Source: Pholis gunnellus (Eukaryota; Chordata; Actinopteri; Perciformes; Pholidae). Taken from it: a stretch of 64,000 nt of DNA. The notes beneath the pieces are model-generated. The model ran no database searches and was not told where the DNA came from. It was given only the letters and a program-made list of their open reading frames with translations. Below are positions 11,450 to 23,400 of this stretch, piece by piece (the first letter of the stretch is position 1; each line of letters starts with the position of its first letter). The position numbers were made by a program, and so were the translations under genes. Location: positions 6,712,430-6,776,429 of the forward strand of contig OU342807.1 in NCBI GenBank assembly GCA_910591455.2, written 5' to 3'.

Positions 11450-13643
11450 CGCTCTGTTCTGTTCTTTAATGTAACGTTACTGTAGCGACGGAGCCTCTCG
11501 CTGTACCCAGCATGCCGTTCGGCGGTGTGATTTTATAAATGTAAAATTATTAGTGTTACAAATTGTTTATGTGTCACAAACTGTTGTGTCGTTGTGTTTT
11601 GTCCTGTTAAAGATCGTTAGTTGTGGGTTATAGTAATCGTTGTGTTATAAAGTTATAATCATATAGGGTTCCCTCTCAATACACTTAAGAAAACTAGCTC
11701 CGACCACAGCGCCCTTAATGGCGAACAATATATTTTGCTGCCTGTGGAAGAGTGACAGCAGTTGTTTCGGCTAAGTATGCTGGTGTGTGAAAAATGTATA
11801 TAATTATAAGGGAAATTATAATTATAATTGGCTCTTTAGCTGCTAAATATGCTGAGACGTTAACTTTGTCTGAACGTGTTCTGTGGGTTTTTTAAGTTGT
11901 GGGCCGGACACCTTAACAATGAGCTCACTATAAATCTGTATAAAGCTGAGAGGAGCTGCAGATTCAGTTGATTACTCTCTAAAGGTTCATCACAATGAGC
12001 GACCTCTTTCCCATTGTTTTCCCATTTTTATCATTCGACTCAACGTTACTATAAAAATATCACTTTAAGGCCCTTTAACCTCACTGCATACTGGACTAAT
12101 TGTCCTAATTGTGTCTAATTAACACACACACACACCCACACACACACACAAGTCTGTGTGTGTGTGTGGGTGTGTGTATTAGGTCATGTAACTGACAATA
12201 AACCACATGTTTTTGTATCATCAATCACTGAGCAGGGCGGCTGTAACATGATAGACGGAACACTTTCACTTTGCAGTCAAGCGAGACAATGAAAGAAAAA
12301 AAATGAGTGTCGCTCTACAAGATTATTTGTGTAAAAGTATTCCAACACGTTAGTATGCAAGTATGTAATACTCTTTAGTTTTCACTAAAAGTAACTAAAG
12401 TTTATTTATAAAGTAACAAAGTGCCACGTAACAACAAGTCTTAAAAACTTAAGTATACAAGGATATATAAGTATAGTTTGCTGTCCCTTGTTTTTCAGTT
12501 TCTGTTAGTCTTTCTTGTTTTTGCTAATATGTTTTAAAGCATGTTTTGTTTAGAGACGTGCTGTTTAAATAAACTCAAAAGTTCAACATATTACTTAAAG
12601 TATAGGGCTTTACAAGAAGATGGACCGCTTCCAACACATTTTTATGTTCTTTCTTTCACCATGCTCCCAGTAGACCACACAACACTAAAAATCTGTGCAA
12701 TATAAATACACTGTGAAATACAAAAAGTATTCTGTCTGTATTTATAATATTTTAGTTATTGTGGATTTTTTACTTTTACTTTACTGTTTTATTACTTATT
12801 TACTTATTTATAATACTTGTTTTCTTTACTATGTCTCTTGTTTGCACTATACTAAATGCTGCTGTAATCGTGTACATTTCCCCACTGCAGAAATAATTAT
12901 CTTATCTTATCTTATCTCATGTTATATTATGTTTCTTATGAGACTTAACGTCTGCTTTTGCTTTGCCTCTTTCCTCAAACTTTAAGAAATGCATATAACT
13001 ATCTCACTGAGTTGTAATCTTGCTGCTTCACCAAACATTTCAATCTCAGCTCAAATCCTATAAACTTGGTTGATGAGGAGGAAGTCTGCATAAAACTGTT
13101 ATCAGTTTACAGTAAATCGTGTAACTCCAGGATCCTGTTTTTCTCAGCTCACAATATTACAAAGTGCAGTGTCTGTGCTCCACTTTGTAATAAAACAAAG
13201 ACTACAAAGTTGAACTTTCAGTTTGAAGGTTTACACGTTCGATGAACGGTGTATAGCCTGAAGCAGTACAACAGTACATGGACATGGCTTTGACCCGTCG
13301 ACCCTAATTGGATGTTAAAACCCAGAAAATGAAGGCTGAATATATTAACTTCATAGTAAGTGTTTAATATGAGATACAATGCAGTTTAGAAACATCACAA
13401 AAAAAATTCACAACTTGTGATAATGTGTCCAAATATTGATGCAAGAGTTCAGAACAAAAAGTAGGCAAACGTCACAGCAGAAGTGCTAAAAAACAAATTG
13501 TATCTACTATTAGTAATATTTTCTGTTATTTGGAACCTTAGGGAATGAGGTGACATGGTAGTTAGTTACATGGGCATCAGTGTTCTAAATCAATCTAAAA
13601 ATAGGAGTTAATAAGACTGGGAGAGGTTGTCCACACCTAACGG

Positions 13644-13679
<36 letters not shown>

Positions 13680-13894
13680 TGCTTTATAACATTCTGATAC
13701 AACCCCAATTAAAGTTCTAAACAGTAAGAGCGTCCAAAACAGAACAATTTGTGTTTCTGCGTGATACAGTTTTGTACCTTTTTGAATTCAGATGAATGAA
13801 GGAGTGACATGTGTCATTGCTGCCACACAAAAAACGTTCGTAACCAACCAACTCTTAGTTAAATATGCATTAATGATACACAGAGTTCACTTAC
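11450..13894. other. Probable SOCS1-like intron, repeats only
   Basis: No exon recognised. About 12120-12180 has an inverted CA/TG pair; 12720-12925 ends in repeated cttat units after cccactgcagaaataatt, resembling a LINE 3' tail (a second such tail is at 19675-19865); 13647-13675 is a TA microsatellite. Confidence 0.45.
12720..12925 (+). mobile_element. LINE-like 3' tail with CTTAT microsatellite end
   Basis: The word order ttgcactatactaaatgctg, then gtgtacatttccccactgca, then cttatcttatcttatc is that of 3' ends of fish CR1/L2-clade retrotransposons. The second copy at 19675-19865 ends the same way. Confidence 0.4.
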
Positions 13895-14060
13895 TTGCAA
13901 CAACTTGACTGTCAAGAAGAGTCTTGGCGAGTCCGAACAGTAGAGCGCTTCCAGTCAGCTTGTTCTGGTTCCACAGGTCGCAGCGCTTCACGACAATAAA
14001 CATTCCTACTTTCGGTTCACGTATCGTACCGGGAGGCGGGGCCGCACTATCAAACGGTCA
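13895..14060 (-). promoter_or_regulatory. Possible non-coding exon 1 and promoter of the SOCS1-like gene
   Basis: On the minus strand a consensus donor (TTGCAA then GTAAGT) lies at 13894, preceded by a GC-richer block. A GC box (ggcggggc) is at about 14036-14043. At 14008-14020 the minus strand reads GTGAACCGAAAGT, close to an interferon response/IRF element; mammalian SOCS1 is induced through IRF1 sites. The assignment rests on position and donor quality only. Confidence 0.35.
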
Positions 14061-14099
14061 GATATGTTGTCTCTGTTACACCGTACATGTTGACTCCAG

Positions 14100-14280
14100 T
14101 TGCCAATGCGGGATTAATTGACAGACGCGCACACACGAGCGCGCGCGCACACACACAAAACACACGCTTGTTCAGGTGATCCGCCCGGCTGTTACTTTTG
14201 CTTTCAGTTTAGACAAGCTGATTCTTTTAAATCACGTGATTGCCAGGAGCGCGCGTGCGTCTGTGTGTCTCTCTTTGCGT

Positions 14281-14338
<58 letters not shown>

Positions 14339-15353
14339 GTCGCGTGTAGACCGTTTACATGACCTAGAATATGTAGAAATATGTAGAATTACAGGTATTA
14401 TTCATGCAAATAATCTTTTTGGATCCGGATTTTGAACTATGCAAACTACTCCTTCCCGTCAAAATGAATGTGAAACCGTAAATGTATGCGTGTTCAGCAT
14501 ATCAAACATTGATTAACATCAATATCTACCGAGTCTCATTATTATATAAATGCTCTCTGCGTCTTCTTTTCTTAATAAAGTGGTGAAATGCTGCACACTT
14601 AAAACTAAACGAACATACATTTATATGCTATGAAGATTATTCATATTTACTTCATAGTTTAAACGACTAAATGCAGAAATACATTCAATGTGCAACATTA
14701 CTGGATTTTTATGCAGATCACTTTTAAATGCAAAAACGCTTTTTTTGCTCTAAAGAAAGAATAATGGCCAAACACACACACTCTCTCTCACACACAAAAA
14801 AAAAACATGTAACACAAAAAGATAATAACTTCTCTACAAGCTCAGACAAGATCTTGGTTGCACTCAGAACATATTCAATCTAAAAATGTTAAAACATTTG
14901 TAATGCTTGCAGATGCTCTCAACGCCTGGAGGGGGAGCATTGTCCCACAAAACCTGCATAAATAAAATGTAATCTTAGATATGCCCTTTGTTCATTCTTA
15001 CAAAATGTTTGTGATTGACAGAATTCTAATATGGGTAATAAAACAGTATATAAAACCAGATGAAATATACAATTTTGGTTTGGTTGCAGTTTGTATCAGA
15101 GGCAGATGGACACCTTGTGGGGAAACAATCTAACTGCACACACATTAGTACGCACACACACTCTGATGCCATGGTAACTAGTGTGACTTCTCTTATCACA
15201 GAGCAATGATCAGTCAGCTTCTAGCATTTACAAAGCATTTATTAACAGTAGATTTCAAGTTACACAAAGGAAACGTCACATGGTTTCCTTCCGTTTCTTC
15301 ACATCTTTATTCATCAGTCGTGCGTATAAACGTCACTATAAGAGGCCGATGTT
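14100..15353. other. Intergenic between SOCS1-like and DAPIT-like genes
   Basis: Both flanking genes are on the minus strand. A TG microsatellite (about 14281-14334) and AT-rich unique sequence; no exon recognised. At about 15167-15178 tgccatggtaac is a half-palindrome similar to an RFX X-box. Confidence 0.4.
15306..15311 (-). terminator. AATAAA polyadenylation signal of the DAPIT-like gene
   Basis: TTTATT on the plus strand reads AATAAA on the minus strand, 43 bases beyond the stop codon at 15354-15356. A second AATAAA lies further on, near 15238. Confidence 0.6.
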
Positions 15354-18300
15354 TCAGACCGTGGAGCCGGACGCCTGGTCTTCTTTTTTGTTTTGTCTGT
15401 GCATCCAGTAGGCAGCAGCTGTTACAGCAAAGAGCCCATAAGTAGCCAAGACACACTGTAAGAGAGCGGAGAAGGACATATTTCTGAATGACTTGATATG
15501 TAAAAACTTAAATTAACGTTCACATTGAATGCAGCCTGTGCGTGTAAATATGTGTGTGTTATGTACATTTCTGCGACCCTGCAGAGTGTAGCTATTAAAG
15601 TATTTCCTCAAACCAGTCAGTTTCCCAGAAGCCGGGGCCTCAATGCCAAACAGCTGCCTCTGAAACGCACAAAAAAACAACACAGTAAGAGGAAGCAGTG
15701 CTTGATATCACGATATCAAAATGTACGTTTGAGGAGATCAAACACAAAGACATCTAGTTTACAAACAGCATTTCATTGCAAGTAAAGCCAAAGTGCATTC
15801 AAAGCCATATCAAATAGTAAACAGAATAAACCACATGTGAAAATGAAAGCAAAAAAACAGTTAACCATAAAACCAGACATCAATGAGCCGGGAGCGGCTG
15901 TGGCTCACTAGTTTGAGCGTGTCGCCTGTTAAACGCAGTGTCGACAGTTTGATGATCAAGACTCTGAACCCCAAGTTGCTCCCACTGACTTCTCTGTCAT
16001 CAGTGTGTAATTGTGTGTGTAAATGTGTGTGTAAATGTGCATGTAAATGTGAATGATTGTACATTAAGGAAAAGAAAGGTACAGAATAGAATGTGATAGA
16101 AGCCTGCATGGTCAGAATGAATGTGAAACAAAAGAGACGGGAACTTGTAACCACAATAACAAAAATAGCATAGTTAGTCTTATCATAATCTAGAGGAGGG
16201 CCTGCTCTTTAGTGAGGACGTAAAAATGCTGCACGCAGCAACTAAACACAAACACAATCTGAAACCTACGTGACGAGAAATGAAGCAATTTCTTTACAAG
16301 TGCCAGAGACAGTTGCAAAATACTTTTTGCATGTTGAAACAGGCGGTTTGTTAAGTGGCATGACGAGGCAGAGCTGAGATGACAAACTGGTTTATGGGGA
16401 TGCGAGTCACATTCAACACATGCTTTGAATTAGATGAAACTGAATTATGCATCAGCCAGAGCTCCAGCTAATCAGCTGGACTTGCTGGCAGCACAGAGCT
16501 CATTCTCCACAGACTCTACACAGCCTTCTTTTTCATGAGAGTTTAACTGTGATAAAAGCTTAAAGTTGCAATTCCCTTTGGCTGAAGAGTTTGAAGGGTT
16601 TTTTTTCTTCTTCTAATGCATATGCTGAGATTTATTAACAAAATATCTCAGTTCTCAAATAGCTGCAACAGAAATACATGAAAGCCAGGCGTTTCTCATA
16701 ACTACTGACAGGAAAATTAACTTTTTAATGATGTTGAAAACACATTTATCTAAATAATGTCACTAAAAATGAATGTGTTTAAAGTTGATGATGTTTTCAA
16801 ACTAGCTTTGCACGACATGTGGCTGAGAAAGAAATAGTTTGACATTTTGAGAAATGTATTGTTGTGGAATATTTCTATGCAGATGCGGGATAAGAGTTGA
16901 TAAAATAATTAGAGTCTGATGAATGCTCCAAGTAGTAAGAGTCAATTTAATGCTTGCAAGCAGGAGAGCGGACACACAGACACGTATCTCAGTGAACTGT
17001 GCAAACACTGTCAACGAAGTACAAGGCACATCATATTTTATGCATACTGGAAATCACGCCTTTAGTTACATGAAAGGAAAGGGAGTTTAGGTTTTTGGAC
17101 ACGGGTTGATTTGTTCTGCTCATTATTTTTGAGTCTTCCAGGTGCGTTCAACTGGGAGTCAGTTTCATACAGAGGTCAGAAACAATGCTTCCTTTCACCT
17201 TCTTCTCGGGTGTGCATATGAACGACCTTGGAAGATAAGACATTGGTTTCATGAACTAATTAAATGCCTCTGTAGGACTGCAGTGATCTTTTCCCATCAG
17301 TAGAACAACATCTTTCAAAACATCCCAAGATACTAAAATATATTTTACCATTATTATACTTAATACATATTTTACCATTACAGTATTCACTTTCTTGCAG
17401 AGAGTTAGATGAGCAGACTCACAGTAAATATAAAGCTATACCAAGAGGAGACCTTTAAGTTAGCTTAGCATAAATACTGAAAACAGGAGGGAACAGCTAG
17501 CTTGGCTCTGTTCAACAAAAAAGAAATCTCACCTCTAAAGCTCATTTCTTTAATATATCAAAAAAACAAAGTGTTACAATTACAAGCTGTGGTTTCACAT
17601 TAGGCAATGAATTTGACTATTAGCAGCCCTGTGCAGCTGTTTCCCCTGCTTCTAGTTTTTATGCTAAGCTAAGCTAACCTTCTCCTGGTTGTATCTTTAG
17701 ATTTAAAGGATTGAAATCTGGGGTATACACTTCATTGCTTTCTTGCTGAGAGTTAGAGGAGAGGATTGATACCACCCTTAATGTCTGAACAGTAAATACA
17801 AAGCTACAGCCAGGAGACAGTTAGCTTAGCATAAAGAGTGGAAACAGGGGGAAACAGCTAGCCTGGCTCTGTCCAAAGGTAACAACATCTGCCTAGCAGC
17901 ACCTCTAGAGCTCACTATTAACATGCGTGAGCATGCGTAACTTGCGTTAGTTGAACGCAGAGAACAAGTGTAAATAAAGCTCAGCACACAAGCTCCGGTA
18001 AAACAAAGTTGTAGTTTTAGAGGAGGTTGCGTGCGAAGCTCTCTTAGCTGTTTCCTCCTGCTTCCAGTCTTTATGCTAAGCTAAGCTAACTGTCAACTGA
18101 CACTTTCATACTCATGTAGACACAAGAGTGGCATCAATGTTTTCATCCAACTGAAAAGGTGAAAAGGTGTATTTTTTTATTTGTGCTATACAGTACATGA
18201 CAGCAAAAATGAATTATCACTTTAAAAATGTCGTCGTCATCTTCTTACATTGCCTTTTTTTTTATTCAAGAAGACTGAATATCATGAAGTGAAGTGTTCC

Positions 18301-20180
18301 TCTGGTTTACGGTACATGAGGGGGGAGAATGCAGAATACAAGCATTCATGTGAATAGATGAATAATTTCCATTATGAACATTACACTTGCACGGAGTGCG
18401 CCAGCGGCGACAGCAGAGTGCTGACGAGGCCGCTCTGCTCGGCAGTGCTGATTTATTCTGCAGCCGGTATTAGCAGAGTAGAGAGGAAACCCTTTCTTCC
18501 CCCTCAAGCCTGATACAGATTTAATGAAGTGAAACCACGTTGTGGACTGGAGCATGATGGGGTGGAGGACGGCTGTTTCAATCATTTAGAAATCAGCAGC
18601 TGTGCACTTGTTGTTTAAGACAAATCTTTTAAGATTTTATCGACGATAAAATGTCATAATGAGCATATCTGACACCTCTGTTACAACTCTTAAACACAGA
18701 TGAGATCACGGGACGAGGGTTCTGTTGTGGATGATTTTATATTACAATGTCTAATAGATTAAACAATCAAAATGAGAAAAGAAAAGATGAGAATAGTTAA
18801 TTGAAATAATGCTAAATATGTTTTATTTAAGTATTACCCTGAAAACTTCAAGTCTTTTTTTAGGATTGTTGAGGAAAACAAGACGAAAATGAAAAACCCA
18901 CAGATCTCATGACATTATTTTCAGCTGCAGAAAGCAGCTGTTTTCAGTGGAAAGACTCTAAACACAGTGGTGGAAAATAACTACATGTATTTACTCAAGT
19001 ACTGTACAGTTTTGAGCAGATTAAATACAAAAAGGTAGTTAAAAATAAGCCCCACAGTACCAGCTGCAACTTCGGTGGTGCTTACACATTAATGCATCCA
19101 TAACTAATCCAATAATATAATATACATTATTCTGAAATAGGACATTGTGCATTGTACTTTTACATAGTATATTTGCTAACACATACCTTTAAGTAAAAAT
19201 TGGATTGCATGACTTTGACTTGTGACAGAGTAAGGTTTAGTAAAAGCAGGAGTGCATGCGCAGCTTTCTTCTTCATCTTACTGGTTCATATATTGTGTAT
19301 ATTGTAGCATTATGTTGATAATTTACATTTTACAGAGTCCTTTATTTCTATTTTTCCTCATATTTATTCATGCTTAGGCCTATACAGTATATAAGAGCAA
19401 CTGTCACTGACCAATTTCCCCCCGCGGATCCATTCAGTATTTCTGATTCTGATTCAGTTGCACTGTAGTACTTTTACTTAAGTACAAGATCTGAGTATTT
19501 ACTCCACCACTACTTAAAACTCCTGGTTCGGGGCTTGTGAAGACCAGTTTCATAAATATCATATAATATATATATCAGCATGAATGTGACCTTTGCATAG
19601 CTTGTGTAAGTGTGTTTTAGAAGGCGTACTGGGCTCATTGTTGCCCCTTGTGGCCGCTGAGGAGAATAACACCCACTGACTCACTGTATTTTCCGCCCTT
19701 GTCTTTTTAAATACTCGTTATTCGTATCCCTATTTTTTGCACAGCTATTTGCTATTTTACAAATGTTATACACTCTACATGTTTCCTACCTTTAGACAGT
19801 TTCTTGTAAAGCTGTAAAGTGAATTTGGGAGATCATAAAACGCCTCTAACTTATCTTATCTTATTAGTTGATAAGATCAAGCCAAAAGCAATAATCAAAT
19901 TATTGTTTCAGACCTTGAAAGGTGCACCACCTCATGAGTAAAATGATCAGGGAAAAGTAAAAGTAAAAAGAGAGAGGAAGTGAGTCTTTGTTTAATGCAA
20001 ATAATCCCTTGATTGATAAATGAATCGATGCACTTTCACTCCATCAATGCACTAGTCCTTATTTAGTTTAATTCTAGCACTGGGCATGCATTAATCAAAC
20101 ACTGTTCTTACCTTCACCTCTGTTATGAGATGACCGAAACTGGTGAGGGGGATCCGCGTGTTAACGGGAGACGTCGGCAT
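15354..20180 (-). CDS. DAPIT/ATP5MK-like small mitochondrial membrane protein (87 aa, 3 coding exons)
   Basis: DAPIT (ATP5MK, formerly USMG5) is a roughly 58-residue single-span accessory subunit of mitochondrial ATP synthase that supports dimer stability. Minus-strand coding exons: 20180-20112 (23 codons), 15659-15567 (31 codons), 15455-15354 (33 codons plus stop); all junctions are phase 0 with acceptors cag/cag/cag and GT donors. Exon 2 ends LTGLRKYFNSYTLQGRRN and exon 3 starts CVLATYGLFAVTAAAYWM; mammalian DAPIT reads FTGIKKYFNSYTLTGRMN-CVLATYG across the same boundary. The span after CVLATYG is divergent (hydrophobic LFAVTAAAYW, then MHRQNKKEDQ) and the N-terminus is about 25 residues longer than usual. 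Exon 1 is preceded by an in-frame TAA in the putative leader exon, and AATAAA follows the stop. So this is a diverged paralogue rather than the canonical gene. The far 5' exon is the least certain part. Confidence 0.72.
15880..16070 (+). mobile_element. Degenerate tRNA-derived SINE
   Basis: Plus strand carries the tRNA-like head ctgtggctcactagtttgag (A-box region), a decayed B-box region, then aagactctgaaccccaagtt and gctcccactgacttctctgt, followed by TGTGTAAATG tail repeats. This order is that of a widespread fish SINE. It lies in intron 2 of the DAPIT-like gene. Confidence 0.55.
17385..17710 (+). mobile_element. Palindromic MITE-like repeat, copy 1 of a tandem pair
   Basis: Left end: gagagttagatgagcagact ... 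agttagcttagcataaatac ... gggaacagctagcttggctc. Right end is the mirror image: gcagctgtttcccctgcttc ... atgctaagctaagctaacct. The terminal inverted repeats are long (about 100 bases each, imperfect) with a short unrelated middle, so it is a non-autonomous DNA transposon by structure. Confidence 0.7.
17735..18160 (+). mobile_element. Palindromic MITE-like repeat, copy 2 of a tandem pair
   Basis: Best preserved copy: left arm gagagttagaggagaggatt ... gacagttagcttagcataaa ... aacagctagcctggctctgt; right arm gctgtttcctcctgcttcca ... tatgctaagctaagctaact ... gagtggcatcaatgttttca. The arms pair over about 110 bases. Confidence 0.75.
18960..19515 (+). repeat. Dispersed repeat of the 'AAGTAAAAGTAC' type
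   Basis: Begins cacagtggtggaaaataact and tttactcaagtactgtacag and ends acttttacttaagtacaaga then gtatttactccaccactact, a near mirror image of its start. Related stretches are at about 9440-9690, 20820-21265, 34140-34505 and 53800-53990. Common in percomorph genomes; class not assigned. Confidence 0.5.
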
Positions 20181-20286
20181 AACTGGGGACAGTTTGAATG
20201 AAAATGTTTATCATGCCTCACACATTCACTCCTCAGTCTCACGCGTAATGTAAATGAACATTTAGAGGGTGAAGACTGGTACTTAC

Positions 20287-20440
20287 TGATCTGTTGGATG
20301 CAGGCAGGACACTTATGCAATATATGTTCATGTGTACATTAAGTTCCGGGGGAGCTGTAACTGAGCGTTCTGTCCAATCATGTGTTTCCATTCAAAGCGC
20401 GGACCAATAGGACGCTGGCAGGTGGGCGGGGCTTGTATCT
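20287..20440 (-). promoter_or_regulatory. Putative leader exon and promoter of the DAPIT-like gene
   Basis: A perfect minus-strand donor (GATCA then GTAAGT) at 20286 closes a short non-coding exon; the next acceptor is at 20183, giving an intron of about 104 bases. Upstream lie CCAAT boxes at 20374-20378 and 20404-20408 and a GC box GGGCGGGG at 20424-20431, an arrangement usual for housekeeping and nuclear-encoded mitochondrial genes. It could also drive the plus strand, where I see no convincing gene. Confidence 0.5.
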
Positions 20441-23400
20441 TGTTACACAAACTGCAGATCTCAGAGACTACCTGTCGTCCCTCCATTCAACCACAAGAGG
20501 GCGCCAGATGACAGTTTATAACAAGGTATGTCCCCCAAATACAGGTTTGTTCAAAACTACTTTTTACACGTCAACGCTTCGTTTTATGTCTCCTAGTTTC
20601 TTACTAAATTCTTGGAAATGTTCCCACTTACTTTCTAGAGAGAAGCTGAGAACTTATACGTTTTTGGCAATTACCTTAAATGTGATATCTTATTTATTTA
20701 TTAAGCAAAAGTAGCAAAAGTAGCTACAATTACTAATAACTAACTGTCACATACATGTAGTGAAATACAAAGACCATCCATGTAATGAAGTAGAACTATT
20801 AAAAAGCAGGGAAAGTAATTAAATAAAGGCCTACTTAAGTACTATTTTCAGATACTTTAACTTTATTTGAGTATTTACATTATATGCTACTTGAATTACA
20901 ATTCAGAGGAAAATTTACTTTTTACTCCAGTACATTTATTTAACAGCTGTAATTACTAATTATTCACAGACTACATTTTTTAATTCAAAACACGAGACAA
21001 GTCCACTTGATTGTCACAGTTTAAACTACACATCAATATATGTAGTAGTTAAAATTAGCTGCACCTCAACCAACAGTGTCTATACAGCAGTAATGATAAT
21101 CAAACAATAAAACACTGACAGGTTCAATTCTGCATATAAAGGTAATATTTACCTTTTTTAATTAAAGTACAATACTTCTGTACTTAAAAGGTGGAATTTT
21201 GAATGCAGGACTTTTTCTTTGATATTTATAATGTGGTATTGCATCTTTTACTTCCACCGCTGATCAACAGCACCATGTTGCCCAGACAGGAGATCTAAAA
21301 ATAGCAAAACTGCTTTTATGTTTCTAAAATAAGAATTCTGATCTCTAGATATTTAAAAATGCATTTTGTGGATCTCAAAATGTAAGTCGTAAATCATTTG
21401 TTAAAACGATTTATTAATGCGTTAGTTTAAAAACAGCATCACTAAATATCAGCCAAACATTTCTGTTACCCCAAACATAACTGGAACATATAATTATATT
21501 ATTATTGACAGTATATTTATATGTAACAGCATTGTAAGTTGTAATATTTATGTGGGGGAAGTAAAATACAAGTACCTCCAAATTATTTTTAATATATATA
21601 CAGTTAAATTTAACACATATTTATAATATAATAAGATTATTTACTTGAGTTACCAAGAGGCTCTTCGTCAGTTCAAGTTGTTGATTAACTATTAACTTGA
21701 CCCTCTTATTTTCCTTGTAATTATTACCACAATACATAGTCTACATACGCTTATTATAAATATTATTGATGACAGTCAGCAGAAACTGAACACCAACATT
21801 GTTCTTTAGGAAAGCTTGTTTGTTTGTCCTCAGTGTCTACAAGCTGATCTACAAACCAAGAGAGGAAATGCTGTTCAGAAGCTCATTGTCATTGTTTAAG
21901 GTACAAACCAGCAGTCACGTCCCCTTTCTGCAGAATTTGGTCATGTTATGCGCATACATGAAGACATTTCTTTTCTTTGTCTTCCCACTTCTGCCACCGC
22001 GGCCCATGTTCACTGCTGAAGTGCACTGTCACCTGCTCTGAGCGATGAAGAGGAAGTGTGCAGTCACATAAAAAGTGTTGGAAATTGGGATCAAGTTCAG
22101 ATCAACAACCCAGGTCGGCTCAGAGTTTCACTCCATGCATTTCTGCAGCTTATTTATTGACCAACCAATGACTTGACTGTAATCTTACTACTCACTAATC
22201 ATGACCAGTATCTCGAGCAACTACAAGTTTATTTACACAGCCCAATATCACAAATCACAAATTTGCCTCGAGGAGTCTAATAATCCACAACGCATCCGAC
22301 ACCCTCTGACGACATGTTTACTGTATATCTGTCGTAAGTGCTCTTTCCATCTCTGGTGCCGTTTTTAATTAAACCATTAAGTTTCCAAACAGTTTCCAGA
22401 CTGATCCACTGTTTAGATTATTTATTCATAGTGTTGCACCGTATTTCTATGAAGTGTTTCCTGGTTAACAAAGAACATTCAAGACCACCTGAAACTTTTC
22501 ATCCACTCCAAGAACTCCTTTATCTTCTCAACAAATGTTACACGAAATTCCTCAGAATAATGCGAAATTTCACCGAATAGCAACAGATACGTTGTGGTTT
22601 GTTAAAGTGTAGTTGTTCTTTTTAAATACATTTTTTAAGTCCAGAAATATATTTTACACATTTTTGTCAAATGTCAAAATATATTCTTCAAATATCAGAA
22701 AAATATTAATAAAATATTCTAATATTACTTCTAAAATATTCATAAATTGATAGTCAAATATCCAAACAAAATACCCTCAAAAATATTAGTAAAACATCAT
22801 TAAGCTATATGAAAGAATGTCAGTAAAAGTAGAAAGATTGATTACATTATATAGTAGTAAAGGTTTATAGTATTTGCACATAAATGAAATGTTCCTTATA
22901 GACTGCATTTGTTTCTTTACACCATCTGTGTGACAGGTGAGAGATGATGGGCACCTTTTAAGCCCCTTTCTCACATCAAACCTGAACAGAACAGTTACAA
23001 ATATTAGTTTCTGTCACTAAACTCCTACACACAACATGACCAGAGGAATTAAAGGCACAAAGAACAGGGACACCCCAGCACCTGAATTCATAATAGATTA
23101 GCAGCCCTCGATATAACTAAATATATGTTTTTGTAAAGCAAAACCCCTGAATGTATTGAACTGAGATTATGTCTTCTTGTTTAAACATCCACAAATTAGA
23201 TGGATTTAGGTGTTCCTTCTGATCACATGTATATTACAAATTGTGCCTTTAATTCCTCTGGAATGGTCATGGTATGTGTAGGAGGTTAACTGTGAATATT
23301 TGAACCTGTTATGTTACAGGTTTAATGTGAGAGAGGGGCTTCAAAAGGTGTTCATCATCTGTCACCAGCCCACAACTATACAAGCATACCAGCAACGATA

